Shown piece after piece: positions 49,102 to 60,559 of a stretch of 64,000 bases of DNA; position 1 is the stretch's first letter, and every line of letters starts with the position of its first letter. The notes under the pieces were generated by a model. That model was not told the origin of the DNA. It worked only from the letters and a program-made list of their open reading frames with translations, and made no database searches. Both the position numbers and the translations under genes were made by a program. Source of the DNA: Osmia lignaria lignaria (lineage: Eukaryota; Arthropoda; Insecta; Hymenoptera; Megachilidae); the NCBI RefSeq assembly GCF_051020975.1, contig NW_027478171.1, positions 4,030,001 to 4,094,000 of the forward strand, read 5' to 3'.

Positions 49102-52100
49102 ATGCAGATTTATCTCAAGGGAAGGGGCCTGACGGACATATTTCGAGATATTTCTTCTTCTTGTTGTTCTTCTTCTGCACAGCTAAGCTGGAAGTGGCAT
49201 TTGCAGCTCGCAATAGTGCAGAGTTATCTCGAAGAAAGGGGCCACGGTGTTTCTGTATCTCTATTATGTTGGTGCGGCATCGGAACTTTTAAATATCTCG
49301 AGATATCTCGAAAACTACGCTTCTGATCAAAAAATATCATAAAACATAACTTGTAGGAAACATAATTCTCTACAAAAAAGGTCTCTTAACATTTTGCCAT
49401 AGCTCGCTTCGTTTCCGAGATATTTGCAGATTTATCTCGAGGGAAGGGGCCTGACGGACATATTTCGAGATATTTCTTCTTCTTGTTGTTCTTCTTCTGC
49501 ACAGCTAAACTGGAAGTGGCATTTCCAGCTCGCAATAGTGCAGAGTTATCTCAAAGAAAGGAGCCACGGTGTTTCTGTATCTCTATTATGTTGGTGCGGC
49601 TTCGGAACTTTTAAATATCTTGATATATCTCGAGAACTACGCATCTGATCAAAAAATATCATAGAACATAAAAAGTAGGAAACTTAATTGTCTACAAATA
49701 AGGTCTCTTAACATTTTGCCATAGCTCGCTTCGTTTCCGAGATATTTGCAGATTTATCTCAAGGGAAGGGGCCTGACCGACATATTTCGAGATATTTCTT
49801 CTTCTTGTTGTTCTTCTTCTGCACAGCTAAACTGGAAGTGGCATTTCCAGCTCGCAATAGTGCAGAGCTATCTCAAAGAAAGGGGCCACGGTGTTTCTGA
49901 ATCTCTATTATGTTGGTGCGGCTTCGGAACTTTTAAATATCTCGATATATCTCGAAAACTACGCTTCTGATCAAAAAATATCATAGAACATAAATTGTAG
50001 GAAACATAATTCTCTACAAAAAACGTCTCTTAACATTTTGCCATAGCTCGCTTCGTTTCCGAGATATTTGCAGATTCAGCTCAAAGGAACGGGCCTGACG
50101 GACATATTTCGAGATATTTCTTCTTCTTGTTGTTCTTCTTCTGCACAGCTAAGCTGGAAGTGGCATTTGCAGCTCGCAATAGTGCAGAGTTATCTCAAAG
50201 AAAGGGGCCACGGTGTTTCTGTATCTCTATTATGTTGGTGCGGCTTCGGAACTTTTAAATATCTTGATATATCTCGAGAACTACGCATCTGATCAAAAAA
50301 TATCATAGACCATAAAACGTAGGAAACTTAATTCTCTACAAAAAAGGTCTCTTATCATTTTGCCATAGCTCGCTTCGTTTCCGAGATATTTGCAGATGTA
50401 TCTCAAGGGAAGGGGCCTGACAGACATATTTCGAGATATTTCTTCTTCTTGTTGTTCTTCTTCTGCACAGCTAAGCTGGAAGTGGCATTTGCGGATCGCA
50501 CTAGTGCAGAGTTATCTCAAAGAAAGGGGCCACGGTGTTTCTGTACCTCCATTATGTTGGTGCGGCTTCGGAACTTTTAAATATCTCGATATATCTCGAA
50601 AACTACGCTTGTGATCAAAAAATATCATAGAACATAAATTGTAGGAAACATAATTCTCTACAAAAAATGTCTCTTAACATTTTGCCATAGCTCGCTTCGT
50701 TTCCGAGATATTTGCAGATATATCTCAAGGGAAGGGGCCTGACGGACATATTTCGAGATATTTCTTCTTCTTGTTGTTCTTCTTCTGCACAGCTAAGCTG
50801 AAAGTGGCATTTACAGCTCGCAATAGTGCAGAGGTATCTCAAAGAAAGGGGCCACGGTGTTTCTGTATCTCTATTATGTTGGTGCGGCTTCGGAACTTTT
50901 AAATATCTTGATATATCTCGAGAACTACGCATCTGATCAAAAAATATCATAGAACGTAAAAAGTAGGAAACTTAATTCTCTACAAAAAAGGTCTCTTAAC
51001 ATTTTGCCATAGCTCTCTTCGTTTCCGAGATATTTGCAGATTTATCTCAAGGGAAGAGGCCTAACGGACATATTTCGAGATATTTCTTCTTCTAGTTGTT
51101 CTTCTTCTGCACAGCTAAACTGGAAGTGGCATTTCCAGCTCGCAATAGTGCAGAGTTATCTCAAAGAAAGGAGCCACGGTGTTTCTGTACCTCTATTATG
51201 TTGGTGCGGCTTCGGAACTTTTAAATATCTCGATATATCTCGAAAACTACGCTTCTGATCAAAAAATATCATAGAACATAAATTGTAGGAAACATAATTC
51301 TCTACAAAAAACGTCTCTTAACATTTTGCCATAGCTCGCTTCGTTTCCGAGATATTTGCAGATTCAGCTCAAAGGAACTGGCCTGACGGACATATTTCGA
51401 GATATTTCTTCTTCTTGTTGTTCTTCCTCTGCACAGCTAAGCTGGAAGTGGCATTTGCAGCTCGCAATAGTGCAGAGTTATCTCAAAGAAAGGGGCCACG
51501 GTGTTTCTGTATCTCCATTATGTTGGTGCGGCTTCGGAACTTTTAAATATCTTGATATATCTCGAGAACTACGCATCTGCTCAAAAAATATCATAGAGCA
51601 TAAAAAGTAGGAAACTTAATTCTCTACAAAAAAGGTCTCTTAACATTTTGCCATAGCTCGCTTCGTTTCCGAGATATTTGCAGATTTATCTCAAGGGAAG
51701 GGGCCTGACGGACATATTTCGAGATATTTCTTCTTCTTGTTGTTCTTCTTCTGCACAGCTAAGCTGGAAGTGGCATTTCCAGCTCGCAATAGTGCAGAGT
51801 TATCTCAAAGAAAGGGGCCACGGTGTTTCTGTATCTCTATTATGTTGGTGCGGCTTCGGAACTTTTAAATATCTTGATATATCTCGAGAACTACGCATCT
51901 GATCAAAAAATATCATAGACCATAAAACGTAGGAAACTTAATTCTCTACAAAAAAGGTCTCTTAACATTTTGCCATAGCTCGCTTCGTTTCCGAGATATT
52001 TGCAGATTTATCTCAAGGGAAGGGGCCTGACAGACATATTTCGAGATATTTCTTCTTGTTGTTGTTCTTCTTCTGCACAGCTAAGCTGGAAGTGGCATTT

Positions 52101-53399
52101 GCGGATCGCACTAGTGCAGAGTTATCTCAAAGAAAGGGGCCACGGTGTTTCTGTACCTCTATTATGTTGGTGCGGCTTCGGAACTTTTAAATATCTCGAT
52201 ATATCTCGAAAACTACGCTTCTGATCAAAAAATATCATAGAACATAAATTGTAGGAAACATAATTCTCTACAAAAAAGGTCTCTTAACATTTTGCCATGG
52301 CTCGCTTCGTTTCCGAGATATTTGCAGATATATCTCAAGGGAAGGGGCCTGAGGGACATATTTCGAGATATTTCTTCTTCTTGTTGTTCTTCTTCTGCAC
52401 AACTAAGCTGGAAGTGGCATTTGCAGCTCGCATTAGTGCAGAGTTATCTCAAAGAAAGGGGCCACGGTGTTTCTGTATCTCTATTATGTTGGTGCGGCTT
52501 CGGAACTTTTAAATATCTTGATATATCTCGAGAACTACGCATCTGATCAAAAAATATCATAGAACATAAAAAGTAGGAAACCTAATTTTCTACAAAAAAG
52601 GTCTCTCAACATTTTGCCGTAGCTCGCTTGGTTCCCGAGATATTTGCAGATTTATCTCAAAGGAACGGGCCTGACAGACATATTTCGAGATATTTCTTCT
52701 TCTTGTTGTTCTTCTTCTGCACAGCTAAGCTGGAAGTGACATTTGCGGCTCGCACTAGTGCAGAGTTATCTCAAAGAAAGGGGCCACGGTGTTTCTGTAC
52801 CTCTATTATGTTGGTGCGGCTTCGGAACTTTTAAATATCTCGATATATCTCGAAAACTACGCTTCTGATCAAAAAATATCATAGAACATAAATTGTAGGA
52901 AACATAATTCTCTACAAAAAAGGTCTCTTAACATTTTGCCATGGCTCGCTTCGTTTCCGAGATATTTGCAGATATATCTCAAGGGAAGGGGCCTGAGGGA
53001 CATATTTCGAGATATTTCTTCTTCTTGTTGTTCTTCTTCTGCACAGCTAAGCTGGAAGTGGCATTTGCAACTCGCATTAGTGCAGAGTTATCTCAAAGAA
53101 AGGGGCCACGGTGTTTCAGTACCTCCATTATGTTGGTGCGGCTTCGGAACTTTTAAATATCTCGATATATCTCGAAAACTACGCTTGTGATCAAAAAATA
53201 TCATAGAACATAAATTGTAGGAAACATAATTCTCTATAAAAAATGTCTCTTAACATTTTGCCATAGCTCGCTTCGTTTCCGAGATATTTGCAGATATATC
53301 TCAAGGGAAGGGGCCTGACGGACATATTTCGAGGTATTTCTTCTTCTTGTTGTTCTTCTTCTGCACAGCTAAGCTGGAAGTGGCATTTACAGCTCGCAA

Positions 53400-56300
53400 T
53401 AGTGCAGAGTTATCTCAAAGAAAGGGGCCACGGTGTTTCTGTATCTCTATTATGTTGGTGCGGCTTCGGAACTTTTAAATATCTTGATATATCTCGAGAA
53501 CTACGCATCTGATCAAAAAATATCATAGAACGTAAAAAGTAGGAAACTTAATTCTCTACAAAAAAGGTCTCTTAACATTTTGCCATAGCTCTCTGCGTTT
53601 CCGAGATATTTGCAGATTTATCTCAAGGGAAGGGGCCTAACGGACATATTTCGAGATATTTCTTCTTCTAGTTGTTCTTCTTCTGCACAGCTAAACTGGA
53701 AGTGACATTTCCAGCTCGCAATAGTGCAGAGTTATCTCAAAGAAAGGAGCCACGGTGTTTCTGTACCTCTATTATGTTGGTACGGCTTCGGAACTTTTAA
53801 ATATCTCGATATATCTCGAAAACTACGCTTCTGATCAAAAAATATCATAGAACGTAAATTGTAGGAAACATAATTCTCTACAAAAAACGTCTCTTAACAT
53901 TTTGCCATAGCTCGCTTCGTTTCCGAGATATTTGCAGATTTATCTCAAGGGAAGGGGCCTGACCGACATATTTCGAGATATTTCTTCTTCTTGTTGTTCT
54001 TCTTCTGCACAGCTAAACTGGAAGTGGCATTTCCAGCTCGCAATAGTGCAGAGCTATCTCAAAGAAAGGGGCCACGGTGTTTCTGAATCTCTATTATGTT
54101 GGTGCGGCTTCGGAACTTTTAAATATCTCGATATATCTCGAAAACTACGCTTCTGATCAAAAAATATCATAGAACATAAATTGTAGGAAACATAATTCTC
54201 TACAAAAAACGTCTCTTAACATTTTGCCATAGCTCGCTTCGTTTCCGAGATATTTGCAGATTCAGCTCAAAGGAACGGGCCTGACGGACATATTTCGAGA
54301 TATTTCTTCTTCTTGTTGTTCTTCTTCTGCACAGCTAAGCTGGAAGTGACATTTGCGGCTCGCACTAGTGCAGAGTTATCTCAAAGAAAGGGGCCACGGT
54401 GTTTCTGTACCTCTATTATGTTGGTGCGGCTTCGGAACTTTTAAATACCTCGATATATCTCGAAAACTACGCTTCTGATCAAAAAATATCATAGAACATA
54501 AATTGTAGGAAACATAATTCTCTACAAAAAAGGTCTCTTAACATTTTGCCATGGCTCGCTTCGTTTCCGAGATATTTGCAGATATATCTCAAGGGAAGGG
54601 GCCTGAGGGACATATTTCGAGATATTTCTTCTTCTTGTTGTTCTTCTTCTGCACAGCTAAGCTGGAAGTGGCATTTGCAGCTCGCATTAGTGCAGAGTTA
54701 TCTCAAAGAAAGGGGCCACGGTGTTTCTGTATCTCTATTATGTTGGTGCGGCTTCGGAACTTTTAAATATCTTGATATATCTCGAGAACTACGCATCTGA
54801 TCAAAAAATATCATAGAACATAAAAAGTAGGAAACTTAATTCTCTACAAAAAAGGTCTCTTAACATTTTGCCATAGCTCGCTTCGTTTCCGAGATATTTG
54901 CAGATTTATCTCAAGGGAAGGGGCCTGACAGACATATTTCGAGATATTTCTTCTTCTTGTTGTTCTTCTTCTGCACAGCTAAGCTGGAAGTGGCATTTGC
55001 GGATCGCACTAGTGCAGAGTTATCTCAAAGAAAGGGGCCACGGTGTTTCTGTATCTCTATTATGTTGGTGCGGCTTCGGAACTTTTAAATATCTTGATAT
55101 ATCTCGAGAACTACGCATCTGATCAAAAAATATCATAGAACATAAAAAGTAGGAAACTTAATTCTCTACAAAAAAGGTCTCTTAACATTTTGCCATAGCT
55201 CGCTTCGTTTCCGAGATATTTGCAGATTTATCTCAAGGGAAGGGGCCTGACGGACATATTTCGAGATATTTCTTCTTCTTGTTGTTCTTCTTCTGCACAG
55301 CTAAGCTGGAAGTGGCATTTGCAGCTCGCAATAGTGCAGAGTTATCTCAAAGAAAGGGGCCACGGTGTTTCTGTATCTCTATTATGTTGGTGCGGCTTCG
55401 GAACTTTTAAATATCTTGATATATCTCGAGAACTACGCATCTGATCAAAAAATATCATAGAACGTAAAAAGTAGGAAACTTAATTCTCTACAAAAAAGGT
55501 CTCTTAACATTTTGCCATAGCTCTCTGCGTTTCCGAGATATTTGCAGATTTATCTCAAGGGAAGGGGCCTAACGGACATATTTCGAGATATTTCTTCTTC
55601 TAGTTGTTCTTCTTCTGCACAGCTAAACTGGAAGTGGCATTTCCAGCTCGCAATAGTGCAGAGTTATCTCAAAGAAAGGAGCCACGGTGTTTCTGTACCT
55701 CTATTATGTTGGTACGGCTTCGGAACTTTTAAATATCTCGATATATCTCGAAAACTACGCTTCTGATCAAAAAATATCATAGAACGTAAATTGTAGGAAA
55801 CATAATTCTCTACAAAAAACGTCTCTTAACATTTTGCCATAGCTCGCTTCGTTTCCGAGATATTTGCAGATTTATCTCAAGGGAAGGGGCCTGACCGACA
55901 TATTTCGAGATATTTCTTCTTCTTGTTGTTCTTCTTCTGCACAGCTAAACTGGAAGTGGCATTTCCAGCTCGCAATAGTGCAGAGCTATCTCAAAGAAAG
56001 GGGCCACGGTGTTTCTGAATCTCTATTATGTTGGTGCGGCTTCGGAACTTTTAAATATCTCGATATATCTCGAAAACTACGCTTCTGATCAAAAAATATC
56101 ATAGAACATAAATTGTAGGAAACATAATTCTCTACAAAAAACGTCTCTTAACATTTTGCCATAGCTCGCTTCGTTTCCGAGATATTTGCAGATTCAGCTC
56201 AAAGGAACGGGCCTGACGGACATATTTCGAGATATTTCTTCTTCTTGTTGTTCTTCTTCTGCACAGCTAAGCTGGAAGTGACATTTGCGGCTCGCACTAG

Positions 56301-57372
56301 TGCAGAGTTATCTCAAAGAAAGGGGCCACGGTGTTTCTGTACCTCTATTATGTTGGTGCGGCTTCGGAACTTTTAAATACCTCGATATATCTCGAAAACT
56401 ACGCTTCTGATCAAAAAATATCATAGAACATAAATTGTAGGAAACATAATTCTCTACAAAAAAGGTCTCTTAACATTTTGCCATGGCTCGCTTCGTTTCC
56501 GAGATATTTGCAGATATATCTCAAGGGAAGGGGCCTGAGGGACATATTTCGAGATATTTCTTCTTCTTGTTGTTCTTCTTCTGCACAGCTAAGCTGGAAG
56601 TGGCATTTGCAGCTCGCATTAGTGCAGAGTTATCTCAAAGAAAGGGGCCACGGTGTTTCTGTATCTCTATTATGTTGGTGCGGCTTCGGAACTTTTAAAT
56701 ATCTTGATATATCTCGAGAACTACGCATCTGATCAAAAAATATCATAGAACATAAAAAGTAGGAAACTTAATTCTCTACAAAAAAGGTCTCTTAACATTT
56801 TGCCATAGCTCGCTTCGTTTCCGAGATATTTGCAGATTTATCTCAAGGGAAGGGGCCTGACAGACATATTTCGAGATATTTCTTCTTCTTGTTGTTCTTC
56901 TTCTGCACAGCTAAGCTGGAAGTGGCATTTGCGGATCGCACTAGTGCAGAGTTATCTCAAAGAAAGGGGCCACGGTGTTTCTGTATCTCTATTATGTTGG
57001 TGCGGCTTCGGAACTTTTAAATATCTTGATATATCTCGAGAACTACGCATCTGATCAAAAAATATCATAGAACATAAAAAGTAGGAAACTTAATTCTCTA
57101 CAAAAAAGGTCTCTTAACATTTTGCCATAGCTCGCTTCGTTTCCGAGATATTTGCAGATTTATCTCAAGGGAAGGGGCCTGACGGACATATTTCGAGATA
57201 TTTCTTCTTCTTGTTGTTCTTCTTCTGCACAGCTAAGCTGGAAGTGGCATTTGCAGCTCGCAATAGTGCAGAGTTATCTCAAAGAAAGGGGCCACGGTGT
57301 TTCTGTATCTCTATTATGTTGGTGCGGCTTCGGAACTTTTAAATATCTTGATATATCTCGAGAAATACGCAT
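53400..57372. repeat. 6-monomer unit, two tandem copies
   Basis: The period is 1932 bp (6 x 322). Units 53610, 53932, 54254, 54546, 54898 and 55220 recur as 55542, 55864, 56186, 56478, 56830 and 57152. Shared variants are CTCTCTGCG (53590/55522), CTGACCGAC (53961/55893), AAATACCTCG (54445/56377), CCATGGCTC with CTGAGGGAC (54550/56482) and CTGACAGAC with GCGGATCGC (54925/56857). Differences seen: GTGACATTTCC at 53702 against GTGGCATTTCC, and GAAATACGC at 57362. The tails part at 55460/57392. Confidence 0.9.
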
Positions 57373-58761
57373 CTGATCAAAAAATATCATAGACCATAAA
57401 ACGTAGGAAACTTAATTCTCTACAAAAAAGGTCTCTTATCATTTTGCCATAGCTCGCTTCGTTTCCGAGATATTTGCAGATTTATCTCAAGGGAAGGGGC
57501 CTGACAGACATATTTCGAGATATTTCTTCTTCTGGTTGTTCTTCTTCTGCACAGCTAAGCTGGAAGTGGCATTTGCGGATCGCACTAGTGCAGAGTTATC
57601 TCAAAGAAAGGGGCCACGGTGTTTCTGTACCTCTATTATGTTGGTGCGGCTTCGGAACTTTTAAATATCTCGATATATCTCGAAAACTACGCTTCTGATC
57701 AAAAAATATCATAGAACATAAATTGTAGGAAACATAATTCTCTACAAAAAATGTCTCTTAACATTTTGCCATAGCTCGCTTCGTTTCCGAGATATTTGCA
57801 GATATATCTCAAGGGAAGGGGCCTGACGGACATATTTCGAGATATTTCTTCTTCTTGTTGTTCTTCTTCTGCACAGCTAAGCTGGAAGTGGCATTTACAG
57901 CTCGCAATAGTGCAGAGTTATCTCAAAGAAAGGGGCCACGGTGTTTCTGTATCGCTATTATGTTGGTGCGGCTTCGGAACTTTTAAATATCTTGATATAT
58001 CTCGAGAACTACGCATCTGATCAAAAAATATCATAGAACGTAAAAAGTAGGAAACTTAATTCTCTACAAGAAAGGTCTCTTAACATTTTGCTATAGCTCT
58101 CTTCGTTTCCGAGATATTTGCAGATTTATCTCAAGGGAAGGGGCCTAACGGACATATTTCGAGATATTTCTTCTTCTAGTTGTTCTTCTTCTGCACAGCT
58201 AAACTGGAAGTGGCATTTCCAGCTCGCAATAGTGCAGAGTTATCTCAAAGAAAGGAGCCACGGTGTTTCTGTATCTCTATTATGTTGGTGCGGCTTCGGA
58301 ACTTTTAAATATCTTGATATATCTCGAGAACTACGCATCTGATCAAAAAATATCATAGAACATAAAAAGTAGGAAACTTAATTGTCTACAAATAAGGTCT
58401 CTTAACATTTTGCCATAGCTCGCTTCGTTTCCGAGATATTTGCAGATTTATCTCAAGGGAAGGGGCCTGACGGACATATTTCGAGATATTTCTTCTTCTT
58501 GTTGTTCTTCTTCTGCACAGCTAAGCTGGAAGTGGCATTTCCAGCTCGCAATAGTGCAGAGTTATCTCAAAGAAAGGGGCCACGGTGTTTCTGTATCTCT
58601 ATTATGTTGGTGCGGCTTCGGAACTTTTAAATATCTTGATATATCTCGAGAACTACGCATCTGATCAAAAAATATCATAGACCATAAAACGTAGGAAACT
58701 TAATTCTCTACAAAAAAGGTCTCTTAACATTTTGCCATAGCTCGCTTCGTTTCCGAGATAG

Positions 58762-59083
58762 TTGCAGATTTATCTCAAGGGAAGGGGCCTGACAGACATA
58801 TTTCGAGATATTTCTTCTTCTTGTTGTTCTTCTTCTGCACAGCTAAGCTGGAAGTGGCATTTCCAGCTCGCAATAGTGCAGAGTTATCTCAAAGAAAGGG
58901 GCCACGGTGTTTCTGTATCTCTATTATGTTGGTGCGGCTTCGGAACTTTTAAATATCTTGATATATCTCGAGAACTACGCATCTGATCAAAAAATATCAT
59001 AGACCATAAAACGTAGGAAACTTAATTCTCTACAAAAAAGGTCTCTTAACATTTTGCCATAGCTCGCTTCGTTTCCGAGATAT
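58762..59083. repeat. Extra hybrid monomer
   Basis: The first 40 bases carry CTGACAGAC like the next unit (59084). The middle and tail (CATTTCCAGCTCGCAATAG, GACCATAAAACG) match the preceding unit (58440). The unit is absent at the corresponding place near 41697, so it looks like the direct product of a one-monomer unequal exchange with its breakpoint between about 58795 and 58860. GATAGTTGCAG at its start is private. Confidence 0.8.
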
Positions 59084-60049
59084 TTGCAGATTTATCTCAA
59101 GGGAAGGGGCCTGACAGACATATTTCGAGATATTTCTTCTTCTTGTTGTTCTTCTTCTGCACAGCTAAGCTGGAAGTGGCATTTGCGGATCGCACTAGTG
59201 CAGAGTTATCTCAAAGAAAGGGGCCACGGTGTTTCTGTACCTCTATTATGTTGGTGCGGCTTCGGAACTTTTAAATATCTCGATATATCTCGAAAACTAC
59301 GCTTCTGATCAAAAAATATCATAGAACATAAATTGTAGGAAACATAATTCTCTACAAAAAACGTCTCTTAACATTTTGCCATAGCTCGCTTCGTTTCCGA
59401 GATATTTGCAGATTCAGCTCAAAGGAACTGGCCTGACGGACATATTTCGAGATATTTCTTCTTCTTGTTGTTCTTCCTCTGCACAGCTAAGCTGGAAGTG
59501 GCATTTGCAGCTCGCAATAGTGCAGAGTTATCTCAAAGAAAGGGGCCACGGTGTTTCTGTATCTCCATTATGTTGGTGCGGCTTCGGAACTTTTAAATAT
59601 CTTGATATATCTCGAGAACTACGCATCTGCTCAAAAAATATCATAGAACATAAAAAGTAGGAAAGTTAATTCTCTACAAAAAAGGTCTCTTAACATTTTG
59701 CCATAGCTCGCTTCGTTTCCGAGATATTTGCAGATTTATCTCAAGGGAAGGGGCCTGACGGACATATTTCGAGATATTTCTTCTTCTTGTTGTTCTTCTT
59801 CTGCACAGCTAAGCTGGAAGTGGCATTTGCGGCTCGCACTAGTGCAGAGTGATCTCAAAGAAAGGGGCCACGGTGTTTCTGTATCTCTATTATGTTGGTG
59901 AAGCTTCGGAACTTTTAAATATCTTGATATATCTCGAGAACTACGCATCTGATCAAAAAATATCATGGAACATAAAAAGTAGAAAACTTAATTCTCTACA
60001 AAAAAGGTCTCTTAACATTTTGCCATAGCTCGCTTCGTTTCCGAGATAT

Positions 60050-60368
60050 TTGCAGATTTATCTCAAGGGAAGGGGCCTGACGGACATATTTCGAGATATT
60101 TCTTCTCCTTGTTGTTCTTCTTCTGCACAGCTAAGCTGGAAGTGGCATTTGCAGCTCGCAATAGTGCACAGTTATCTCAAAGAAAGGGGCCACGGTGTTT
60201 CTGTATCTCTATTATGTTGGTGCGGCTTCGGAACTTTTAAATATCTTGATATATCTCAAGATCTACGCATCTGATCAAAAAATATCATACATAAAAAGTA
60301 GGAAACTTAATGCTCTACAAAAAAGGTCTCTTAACATTTTGCCATAGCTCGCTTCGTTTCCGAGATAT
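60050..60368. repeat. 319-bp monomer with a 3-bp deletion
   Basis: Near 60286-60292 the tail reads ATCATACATAAAAAG instead of ATCATAGAACATAAAAAG. The otherwise matching unit at 42985 has the full length, so the deletion followed the long-range duplication. CTCAAGATC near 60257 is also private. Confidence 0.9.
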
Positions 60369-60559
60369 TTGCAGATTTATCTCAAGGGAAGGGGCCTAAC
60401 GGACATATTTCGAGATATTTCTTCTTCTTGTTGTTCTTCTTCTGCACAGCTAAGCTGGAAGTGGCATTTGCGGCTCGCACTAGTGCAGAGTTATCTCAAA
60501 GAAAGGGGCCACGGTGTTTCTGTATCTCTATTATGTTGGTGCGGCTTCGGAACTTTTAA

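Larger units (their letters stand above)
43340..53400. repeat. Diverse mosaic region of the array
   Basis: About 31 monomers with the highest variety in the window and no single period. Partial correspondences are 44595 with 48137 (11 monomers), 45561 with 48781 (10 monomers), 47171 with 50712 (11 monomers minus 1 bp), 44917 with 47815 (9 monomers), and 45883-46205 with 61335-61657 (48 monomers minus 4 bp). Private or rare changes include GGGGCGTGACGG with AAAGGCGCC (45587, 45698), CAGCTATGCTGG (45966), TGCAAATTT (45886) and GCTTGGTTTCC (46510). No non-satellite insert is present. Confidence 0.8.
57765..60410. repeat. Long-range duplicated block, right copy
   Basis: This is the partner of 40700-43340. 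Offsets run 17065 bp (53 monomers minus 1 bp) for the first three units, 17387 bp for the next two, and 17065 bp again for the last ones. One monomer has thus been gained (58762) and one GGTGAAGC monomer lost relative to the left copy, restoring the register. Private changes include TATCGCTATT (57951), CTACAAGAAAGG (58065) and TTTTGCTATAG (58087). Confidence 0.85.

Noticed and set aside
33977..60000. Minus-strand frames of 76 and 111 codons
   Set aside because: They appear only where one or two substitutions remove the usual reverse-strand TAA. The units concerned are scattered and otherwise ordinary.
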